Positions 56,299 through 63,355 of a stretch of 64,000 bases of DNA are shown here, piece by piece. Within the stretch, counting starts at the first letter, position 1. Each line of letters begins with the position of its first letter. Source of the DNA: Cristatella mucedo. Lineage: Eukaryota; Bryozoa; Phylactolaemata; Cristatellidae. The position numbers were made by a program, and so were the translations under genes. The notes below the pieces were generated by a model, which saw only the letters and a list, made by a program, of their open reading frames with translations, was not told the DNA's origin and did not search any database. The DNA is taken from the NCBI GenBank assembly GCA_009760855.2, contig WPIO01000074.1, positions 132,001 through 196,000 on the forward strand, written 5' to 3'.

Positions 56299-57057
56299 TC
56301 AAGCATTCCATATTCTATCAACTATATTTCTAGCATAATTTTTTATTTTATTTAAACTAGCAGGATTTGATACTTTATCTTTTAGAAAATCATTAGCAAA
56401 TGAGTCGTTCAGAGCACCACCAGATAAAATTCCAAGTCCAAGTTTGCTTTTCGCAGCCATGACAGCTGCAACTGTCTTAGCATCTTCACGAACATATGCA
56501 GGCTGTCTTGGGTCAAGAGCAATACATGCAGCAGATTCAGCAAGAACCAAGTCTGACAAGTTTCTTATTTGAGTTCTTTTAGGTTCGACAATTGGTGAAG
56601 TTTTGGTGTAGAGGCTATCGTGGACCAAAGCAGATCTGTCTAAATCATTTGCGCCTTCATAGCCTTCACTCATTCTCTAAGTAAATTTTGTTGCTGGGCA
56701 AGCATAACTATATCTACCAGTGTTGTTAAAACTATCATTTGGAACAAATTCAGATTTAACTCCTGACGGTAATTTCATATGCATTTCACGACTGCCAGTT
56801 AGTTTATTTATTATATCTACGAGACCAGATCCGAATTTTCTATTTTGTTTTAGTTGCTTCAGTGATAAATTCAGTTGCGTGCCAGTATTTTTTTATCTAC
56901 ACTTTTTAATTCTAGCAAGTTGTGTCTTTGTGACAAAGATTGGAATTGAGCCTGATAGGTCTTCTGTTTTTAGTCTGATTGAAATAGGTTTATCAGATTT
57001 ACTAATTTGTTTTACTTGATGATCTGATAGGTTAAGTTTCACATCATGGTATTCCAT
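56299..57057 (-). pseudogene. PLA2-like minor virion protein
   Basis: ATG at 57,057 after TTATAGA. The N-terminal part (DVKLNLSDHQVKQISKSDKP, then KTQLARIKK) follows the basic leader of this protein in cnidarian Polinton-like elements. A frameshift falls near 56,890, then KFGSGLVDIINKLTG and a stretch YACPATKFT, with a stop just before 56,673. The open piece 56,299-56,673 holds GANDLDRSALVHDSLY, the His-Asp catalytic helix of viral phospholipase A2 domains (as in parvovirus VP1 and Polintons). The calcium-loop segment reads CPATK where the family has a CGPGT-type loop, so activity is doubtful even apart from the breaks. In parvoviruses such a domain opens endosomal membranes during entry; here that is by analogy only. 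Confidence 0.72.
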
Positions 57058-57111
57058 TCTATAATAAATTAAATTTTATATAAAGACAAATAAAACTATT
57101 ATATATTAAAA
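57058..57111. promoter_or_regulatory. Divergent start region, PLA2-like / HNH
   Basis: Fifty-four AT-rich bases. The minus side has TTATAGA next to the ATG. The plus side has TATATTAAAA, a variant without the G. Confidence 0.5.
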
Positions 57112-57672
57112 ATGAATCAGGATGGAGTTGCTGCTTTTAGGAATAGAGTTTTAGAACTTCTAACTTTTGAGCCAGAAACAGGCAACATATTTTGGAAGGT
57201 AAACAGGAGAGGAAAGGCAACTATTGGAAGTATTGCTGGGTCAATTCATCACCACGGATATAGAGAAATACGAATAGATGGCAAGGTGTACCAAGCACAT
57301 TGTATTATCTGGCTGATAATGAAAGAAGAGATGCCAATCTATCAAATTGACCACGTCAATGGAGTAAAGTCAGTTGATAGAATTAGTAATCTTAGATTAG
57401 CGAATCATTCTGAAAATCAAAGAAATAAGGGAAAGCAAAAACATAATACTTCAAACTTTATTGGAGTTAGTTTTCATAAAAGAGATAAGAAATGGCAATC
57501 TTATATTTCAATAGACAATCATAGATACCTTTCAGGTTATTTTGATAACCCTGTCATAGCAGCTGACCTACGCGACATAGCTGCAATCCGCCTCCATTTG
57601 CAATTCGCGCGATTAAACTTTACTTACACAATTACAGAAGATTACAAAATAGTTCGCCATACAGACTTTTAA
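57112..57672 (+). CDS. HNH endonuclease with C-terminal AP2 DNA-binding domain
   Basis: Intact 186-residue ORF. An N-terminal segment (FEPETGNIFWKVNRRGKATI) precedes the HNH core IDHVNGVKSVDRISNLRLAN at about residues 83-102, with the Asp-His pair and Asn positions of HNH_3-type nucleases. Then comes an AP2-like three-strand domain: NTSNFIGVSFHKRDKKWQSY, ending with AADLRDIAAIRLHLQFARLN at about residues 146-170. This layout is typical of free-standing homing endonucleases of phages and giant viruses, which cut intronless or empty alleles. It is one of the few intact long genes here, and its last third uses more GC-rich codons than its neighbours, so it may be a late arrival. The stop overlaps the stop of the convergent gene by three bases. 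Confidence 0.88.
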   Translation: MNQDGVAAFRNRVLELLTFEPETGNIFWKVNRRGKATIGSIAGSIHHHGYREIRIDGKVYQAHCIIWLIMKEEMPIYQIDHVNGVKSVDRISNLRLANHSENQRNKGKQKHNTSNFIGVSFHKRDKKWQSYISIDNHRYLSGYFDNPVIAADLRDIAAIRLHLQFARLNFTYTITEDYKIVRHTDF

Positions 57673-58402
57673 TTTCGGCAGCGCATTTCCAACTCATCTC
57701 TTAGTTTTATCATTTCATTATATATTTCTTCTTGTGTTGCCCCTCTGGAAAACAGATTAGCTAGTAGCATTGCAGACTCTGCTTTATAGTCGCAGGACTT
57801 TTTACCACAAATTGTACTACTTTATACTTTTTTATGTCTTCTTTTAACTTATCTAAATAGCTAACTCCTGACACTTCTACTAACTGCTTTCCCTGTTTCA
57901 AATAATCCAATCTGTTTTTCACTTCTGAGTTTTGCACTTTGTCACTCAAATCGATATCAATATTTCTATCACGTAGTTCTATCACATTTTTTATTTCTGC
58001 AATAGGATTCTTTAATCTAAAACTCTGCAAACTCAAAGCATTCATTCTTTCTTCATGAGTATCCATTTCGGGTGCTTTAGCAGTATACATTGTTACATCG
58101 ATAATCTTTTTAATTAAGCCTGCTATTGATACTGCAATACTCACTCCTAAACCAACTACTCCAATTATACTTGCTATACTTGCTATAATAGCTGGAATTG
58201 CTGGAAGAAATCCTCCTGATCGAACCTCAAGAAAGTTCTTACTCCAAGCCTTTGTATCTAGTTGAGAAACATCCCGAGTTACCTCCTCTCCGAATGTATC
58301 TGAAAGAAATTTACTAGGATTTAAGTACTAATCACTTCCTGACTTTTCTGCTTCTAGCAAAATCTCGTTTATGTAATAGCCAACCTCTAAGGATGCTACC
58401 AT
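57669..58402 (-). pseudogene. Viral membrane-associated protein (large)
   Basis: ATG at 58,402 overlaps the stop of the upstream gene (ATGGTAG). After about 25 residues (MVASLEVGYYINEILLEAEK) a stop or indel occurs near 58,330. It continues with FLSDTFGEEVTRDVSQLDTK, then a long hydrophobic stretch FLPAIPAIIASIASIIGVVG running on to about 58,090, and the open piece 57,761-58,144 (helical, charged). A frameshift near 57,790 leads to LLANLFSRGATQEEIYNEMI and the end RCRN. Likely a membrane-inserted or membrane-active virion protein. The overlap with the small hydrophobic gene suggests coupled translation or shared function. No family assigned. Confidence 0.55.
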
Positions 58403-58758
58403 TTTTTACAGTCTTTCTTTTTTTCTGCAATTTTTTTCCAGAAGACATTGCCATACTTTTCTGAAGCAATATCATCTACAATCTCTTTTATAAATAGACC
58501 AAGATCAACTATTCCTATTATTCCTGATAGAAACCCAACAAGTGCTTTCGTAGCAGTTCCAATTACTTTGAATGACTGTAAAAATTTTGGAACAATAGCT
58601 GCTATCTTATTAGATGCTTGTAGACTCAGTTTCATAGAAATCTTAGGTGCAACTTGTATTATTGCTTTTGAGCCTAGCTCAGTAGCAGTTGTTGTTCCTG
58701 ATAACACTTCTTTTTTTGTATCTAAGCCAGATTTTAGATCTCCTTTTATTTTCTTCAT
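58396..58758 (-). CDS. Small hydrophobic viral protein
   Basis: Intact 120-residue ORF. A basic N terminus (MKKIKGDLKSGLDTKKE) is followed by an amphipathic middle and a hydrophobic stretch ALVGFLSGIIGIVDLGLFIK at about residues 72-91, then a Lys-rich end. Looks like a one-pass or peripheral membrane protein. The ATG is only eight bases from the ATG of the divergent fibre gene, and its stop overlaps the start of the next gene. No homologue recognised. Confidence 0.6.
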   Translation of the reverse strand: MKKIKGDLKSGLDTKKEVLSGTTTATELGSKAIIQVAPKISMKLSLQASNKIAAIVPKFLQSFKVIGTATKALVGFLSGIIGIVDLGLFIKEIVDDIASEKYGNVFWKKIAEKKKDCKKW

Positions 58759-58766
58759 ATATAAAA
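58759..58766. promoter_or_regulatory. Eight-base divergent start region
   Basis: Only ATATAAAA separates the ATG of the minus gene (58,756-58,758) from the ATG of the plus gene (58,767). Confidence 0.6.
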
Positions 58767-59620
58767 ATGGAAAATATTTTACTAAAATTAATGGTCATAT
58801 TTTTAGCGACCTTGATGCTAATAGAAATATTATTACAAACCATGGTTTACCAGTAAATGATGGAAATGCAATAAGATTAGATTGTGCTCTAAATTCAAAC
58901 TTTTTGAATACTGTAGCAAGCAATTAATTTTTCAGGGGAAATAGCTTTTATTTTTAATTTATCAGACTTACTTCCAAAGAATGGTGCAAAACTTTTATCT
59001 CAGTTAAACTGTAGAAATGTTACTGGTATATCAGGAAATTCTGCTGATGGAACTGCATATCAAGATTCTAGACATTATAAAGTAATAAACTATGGATTGC
59101 TATAAAGTAAGACAAGTTTTCAATGGAAGCTCAGATAGTACTCTTGATCTAGGAATAAACAGAATTATTTCTTTAGAAGATTCAGATATTATAACATAAC
59201 AATATATTGATTCTTATAAATGTTCTACTTTATATTAAAGGCTTACTGGTTTTGCAAGTGTTGTAACATTGAACATATTTAATATTAATGTAAATGGAAC
59301 AGGAACAGAAAGTTCTACATTGAGAGCAACTCCTGCTGATATAGCAGTCTTCAATCAACAAGGAAGTTTAGTAGGCTATGCAACACCTTTCAAAACTTTT
59401 TGTTCGTGGTCCAGTAACAAACTTTCAAACAATATCTAGCATACTCTTGTGTTCTAATACTACTGGAGTGTTTTTAGAGTAAACTAGTGATAACACTTAG
59501 GTTGTTTCTGATACTCTCCTTATAGTAATAAATATTGATGGATCATGCACCTATATGATTAAAAATCTAACAGTTGCAAATAATGTTACATATATTGATT
59601 TTATTATTACTATTGTGTAG
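58767..59620 (+). pseudogene. Fibre-like protein 1
   Basis: ATG after TATATAAAA. A frameshift within the first 15 codons leads to HIFSDLDANRNIITNHGLPV, the first unit of a phage-type fibre repeat (a D-L-D-x-N-x-N-I-I-T-N pattern followed by P-V-N-D-x-x-A). It stays open to the stop after TVASN at 58,927. Later pieces include LSDLLPKNGAKLLSQLNCRN, LDLGINRIISLEDSD, then a beta-rich C-terminal region (VVTLNIFNINVNGTGTESST and others) to the stop TAG at 59,618. At least four breaks. By analogy with phage and giant-virus fibres, it would project from the capsid and contact cells. The stop TAG is followed at once by AATGG, the start of fibre 2. Confidence 0.6.
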
Positions 59621-59621
59621 A

Positions 59622-60499
59622 ATGGCACTTGGATATCGTAGAAAAGGATCTAACTCAAAAAATTACATTCGTAAGACTGAAGATATTATGAATGGAACTT
59701 TAAATATGAATTAAAACCTAATAGAATCTTGGAGATCCTGTTGATGATTCAGATGATATAAACAGAAAATATATAGATACAAACTTTGTTACAAAAGTAT
59801 CTAGAGGAACAACTGCTGATGGTAATCTTGATATGAACAATCATAGAGTGATAGATTTTGCTAATCCTATCAATGCAAGTGATGCTGCTACAAAAGATTA
59901 TGCTGATACAAAAATATCAAAGACCGGTGGAACTATTAATGGAAATTTAACTGGAACTGGAACACTAAATATTACTAAAACAGAAGCATTATCTTCTACA
60001 AACAATGTTGCAACTGTTGTATTTATGGAAGCTAATTTTGTAAAAAAAAAAATAATAATGGATCAATGAATGGACCTTTGAATATGAGTAAGAATTCAAT
60101 TATTATACAAAGTGATCCTGTCAATCCAAATGATGGAGTAAATCTTGGCTATGTACGAAGAGTAAATGGAAATCCTACAATTGTAAACTTTAAGGAAAAT
60201 ATGGATGGGTAATTAACTACACAAATATATGACAAAACAGTTAACAGTAGATGGATTAGTATCCTTAGTGATACTACAGTTTCAAGAGGTTTATTTGTTC
60301 TTGGAGTAACATATGAAGTTTCTGGAATAACAAAAGCACTTATGCCTCCACCATCAACACTAACAACCCAGAGTGATCAGTTGTATGGTGGATGTGTATT
60401 AAATTATAGAAAAAAATAGTTGCTAGTTCTACTTTTATATCTGGATCAGATTTGTTACATAGAGAAATAAATGTGAATATTTATATAGAAATAGCATAG
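59622..60499 (+). pseudogene. Fibre-like protein 2
   Basis: ATG at 59,622 after GTGTAGA (MALGYRRKGSNSKNYIRKTE). The best repeat block is open at 59,833-60,069: MNNHRVIDFANPINASDAAT, KDYADTKISKTGGTINGNLT. The motif of Pro-Ile-Asn, Asp-Ala-Ala-Thr-Lys and Asp-Tyr-x-Asp followed by a Gly-Asn-Leu turn is the shaft repeat of many phage tail fibres. A frameshift at a run of nine or more A near 60,045 leads to SMNGPLNMSKNSIIIQSDPV and then a C-terminal beta-rich head (GLFVLGVTYEVSGITKALMP). It ends at TAG 60,497. Two or more breaks. Confidence 0.65.
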
Positions 60500-61528
60500 T
60501 GCTAAGTAGAAAAGACTTACAGATAATTGGAACATTGGACATAGCAGGAAACAAAATAATAAATCTTGGAAACAATATAGATTCGTTAGAAGCTGTTGGA
60601 AAATCATTTGTCGATAACAACTATTTAAGAAACAATGCAGATCTAATTGTAAGAGGAAGCTTATCTGCAAACTTAAAAAAATGTGTTAATGTACTAGCTC
60701 CGATTAATGGAAGTGATGTTGCAACAAAAGAGTACACTGATACAAAAGCAGAATTAATAGTAAATGGTGATTTAACAGTGAATAACTTATATGTTAGTAG
60801 CAAAAAATAAATAATAGCAGAGAGATAACAGATGTTATGTCTATATATTTAGCAAATAAAAATTACACTGGACTTTCCGACTATAAATTTATACTTGATC
60901 TTTTTAAACTTAATAGAGGTCCTGTTATTTTCACTGAAGTAGAAAATCTATCAGGTTTTGATAGTAGTCTCGGATTTGATAGAGATTTTTACTTAGCTAG
61001 ATTATTTGATAAACCCAGAAATCCTCCAATAAACTACTCAAAGATAATATCAAAAATAAAAGTTATTCAAATGAATATTGAAGATGTACAGATACGTAGT
61101 ACTTTTAGTGAAAACGATAATACTTATCTGTTATAGAAAAACAAATAACTGAAAAATCAAGTATATTAAAGGATTTGCTTATGACTAGAGTAAACTACTA
61201 TGTCGTTAAAATGAAACTTGTTTTAGATTTTGATAAAATAAGAAATATTGTAGTTAAAGACTACTGTCACAAATTGTATTCGCCAAATTTCTTTGTTTCT
61301 AATTTTCTTAATATCACCTATTATGGTGTTGAAAATAATTATATGTTATTACTAAGTGATTATATAACACAGTCTGACACTTCTCCTACTAGTATAACAA
61401 TGTCTATTCATTTTCCTATTCTAAACTATAATAATCTAATCACTTCAAGTGACTTAGATGTTATTGAAATTGTTCTATCGGATGTTTTTATAACGACAAA
61501 TCAAAACTTAATTACTAGAGATATTTAA
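60491..61528 (+). pseudogene. Fibre-like protein 3
   Basis: TATATAGAA at 60,482-60,490 is followed by ATA where the other genes have ATG, so the start codon may be lost. The shaft part is open at 60,499-60,810: LDIAGNKIINLGNNIDSLEA, then VLAPINGSDVATKEYTDTKA, the same repeat as in fibre 2. After a stop at 60,808 a frame continues as REITDVMSIYLANKNYTGLS (open 60,837-61,136) and, after another shift, NYYVVKMKLVLDFDKIRNIV to the end at 61,528. The last 230 codons contain no shaft repeats and could be the distal, cell-facing part or a separate gene; I see no start motif at 60,837. Confidence 0.6.
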
Positions 61529-61605
61529 ACTCTTCAATCTAAACTTTTTTTTAATAAATTCTGTTGGTAAGCTACATTCTTTTCCGGTTGATCTTTTGAT
61601 TAACT

Positions 61606-61899
61606 CTATTTTTTAGAGTATGCTTCTGATTTCAAAATATTTATTCTATATATTTTCAAATCTTTAAGAAACTCTGAAAATATTGATCCATCTCTAACTT
61701 TTGTAAATATATATGTCATTTCTGATTCAGATTGATTAACTCTTAAGGCTTTGTATTCTAAAACTAATTTTAATGCTTTTAAAAGTGTACTTCTAATATC
61801 TTCAATTCTTTCCATTGGATAAGAACAAATCTTTATATTTGTAAACTGCTGTCCTTGTGCTACTGTTAGACAATCTTCACTTCTACTTTCTACATTCAT
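61606..61899 (-). CDS. Small hypothetical viral protein
   Basis: Intact 97-residue ORF with ATG at 61,899, directly after the perfect motif TATATAGAA. The sequence is mixed alpha/beta with a basic end (ILKSEAYSKK). A middle segment (IRSTLLKALKLVLEYKAL) is probably a helix. No similarity recognised. It converges with fibre 3 across about 75 bases. Confidence 0.6.
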   Translation of the reverse strand: MNVESRSEDCLTVAQGQQFTNIKICSYPMERIEDIRSTLLKALKLVLEYKALRVNQSESEMTYIFTKVRDGSIFSEFLKDLKIYRINILKSEAYSKK

Positions 61900-61908
61900 T
61901 TCTATATA
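61900..61908 (-). promoter_or_regulatory. TATATAGAA start motif (perfect)
   Basis: On the coding (minus) strand TATATAGAA touches the ATG at 61,899. The same perfect form occurs at 52,812-52,820. Confidence 0.6.
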
Positions 61909-61918
61909 AATAAACTAT

Positions 61919-62417
61919 TTACAGTGTGGTTGATGGAATTGTATCAGAAACTGGGGCGCCTAGGTCAACAACTGCTGGAGCAGCAAGATGTTCCATCAGA
62001 TATAGAGATATCAGGTAGAATTGCATGGCACTAGTCCTTAACAATTCCAGAAATATCCGGCTCAATTCCTGCAACGCCTGAGATAACTGTTGAGAGAGTT
62101 GGTAGCTGACTAGCAATCCATGTTGTATAGCCAGAGATTTCTCCAGGGGTATCAAGAAGATTATCAGCTTGAGTTCTAACTGTTGCTTCAAGATCAGTTG
62201 TTACACTTTCCATTCCTGAAGTGATTATCTTTTGTGCTTCAATGTCACACTCATCAATATAAAACTTTTTAACAGATGCATCAGTCATAATTGAGATATC
62301 TGAGTCAAGTGTCTGTTGATCGTATGCAGTCATTCTAGACTTTACAAGATAGTCAACATATGCTTTTAGCAGAGTTGCAGATGTAGCGAGATTGGGGCCA
62401 GTTACTTCTGTCGACAT
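61919..62417 (-). pseudogene. Hypothetical viral protein, about 165 codons
   Basis: The start is chosen at 62,417 (MSTEVTGPNLATSATLLKAY), after ACAGGAA, rather than the longer in-frame start at 62,450, because the other genes put a GAA-ATG at the start. Open to 62,031, with SDISIMTDASVKKFYIDECD and AGIEPDISGIVKD. A stop or frameshift follows, then APAVVDLGAPVSDTIPSTTL to 61,919. Ser/Thr/Asp-rich, probably extended or beta-rich. No family recognised. Confidence 0.55.
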
Positions 62418-62449
62418 TTCCTGTACAATTATAGAAAATATACAAAACA

Positions 62450-62614
62450 CTAATTTTGTATTAACTCTCTTGCTATCATCTTTAACTCTTTATATTTATC
62501 TTCATTAATACACATGTCAAATATAATTTTAATAAGTTTATCATTTAATTTTAATTTCCTACCTTCATTAATGTCTTGAATTGCATTAATAATCTTATAA
62601 TTTGTTATTTCCAT
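62450..62614 (-). CDS. Small hypothetical viral protein, 54 residues
   Basis: ATG at 62,614, stop TAG at 62,450. Starts MEITNYKIINAIQDINEGRK and ends MIARELIQN. Charged and helical, with Lys/Glu and Ile/Leu alternation. It fits exactly between two other minus-strand genes, which supports it being real. The upstream sequence TAGTATTT is a poor match to the start motif. Function unknown. Confidence 0.55.
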   Translation of the reverse strand: MEITNYKIINAIQDINEGRKLKLNDKLIKIIFDMCINEDKYKELKMIARELIQN

Positions 62615-62647
62615 AAATACTAGAAAGAAAAAACATTTAATTCAAAA

Positions 62648-62923
62648 TTAATTAATTTGTGCACCCTGTTTAGTTTTTGGAGTTTTTGATTTCTTATCTG
62701 CTTGTACCAACATTTCATTTATTTTACTTTTGCATTCCATCAGTTTATCACATGTATCACAAATCTCAACGAGAACAGCAGTGTACGAGCTATCCAAATC
62801 TGGAATAAGTTTATCAAGTGAATGCTTGAGAATTCTCTGATCTACTCTCTTTAACTTTTGTAGACAAATTTTAAGAGCCATATCTCTTGATTGCTCACAA
62901 CTAAGAATTCTAGAAACATCCAT
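62648..62923 (-). CDS. Hypothetical viral protein with Cys/Lys-rich C terminus
   Basis: Intact 91-residue ORF with ATG right after TATATAGA. Helical pattern with five cysteines, including CEQ near residue 9 and CDTCDKLMEC at about residues 57-66, then a Lys-rich tail (ADKKSKTPKTKQG). The cysteine spacing does not match a zinc finger I know. Small helical proteins with basic tails may bind nucleic acid, but this is a guess. Confidence 0.58.
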   Translation of the reverse strand: MDVSRILSCEQSRDMALKICLQKLKRVDQRILKHSLDKLIPDLDSSYTAVLVEICDTCDKLMECKSKINEMLVQADKKSKTPKTKQGAQIN

Positions 62924-62924
62924 T

Positions 62925-63129
62925 CTATATAAATATAAATGTTTGATAGTTTGTCTTCTTCGTTTACGTAATTGTATTCAACCTCCTCTTCAAAACAGAA
63001 TGCTTGTTCGTAGCCTTCCTCGCTGTCATACTCACTTTCATATCCTGAATCTTCTGGATTGTAATCAGGATCATCCTCGTTGTCGGACTCTTCATATTCA
63101 GATTCGTTTTCAATTTCAACTTTTTCCAT
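62925..63129 (-). pseudogene. Very acidic small viral protein
   Basis: ATG at 63,129 after AATATAGAA. Starts MEKVEIENESEYEES and continues with a long run of Asp/Glu/Tyr/Ser (about 45 of the next 65 residues are acidic or polar). The frame runs past its neighbour's start and overlaps that gene to 62,851. In a neighbouring frame the TAG inside TATATAG (62,925-62,927) would end it exactly before the next ATG, so I think one indel occurred. Acidic proteins of this type can bind basic DNA-packaging proteins, but no function is claimed. Confidence 0.5.
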
Positions 63130-63131
63130 TT

Positions 63132-63321
63132 CTATATTATGGAAATTTATTTTTAAATATAAATTTATTCCTGACATCTCAAAAATGAATTCTTCTTTTG
63201 CTCTTTCATACTCCATTTCTATTTGTAATTCATACATTTCTTTTGTTGTCTTTCGTAAATCATGTTCAACTTTTATTTTTGGTTTAGGTTCAATGATTTC
63301 TTCACTTTTTTGTTTGGGCAT
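63132..63321 (-). pseudogene. Small charged viral protein
   Basis: ATG at 63,321 after ATATAG (MPKQKSEEIIEPKPKIKVEH). A helical, Lys/Glu-rich stretch, then INLYLKINFHNIEM. At present its frame runs straight into the acidic protein's ATG with no stop. The TAG in that gene's start motif (63,132-63,134) would end it in a neighbouring frame, again pointing to a single indel. It starts 34 bases downstream of the polymerase stop. Function unknown. Confidence 0.5.
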
Positions 63322-63355
63322 CTATATTTAATTCACCAATATTGCAAGTGTTACA

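Noticed and set aside
56720-57019. 99-residue plus-strand ORF
   Set aside because: Shadow of the PLA2-like gene on the other strand.
58448-58766. Upstream extension of the plus-strand ORF that leads into fibre 1
   Set aside because: It is antisense to the hydrophobic minus-strand gene; the start motif and ATG at 58,767 are the better start.
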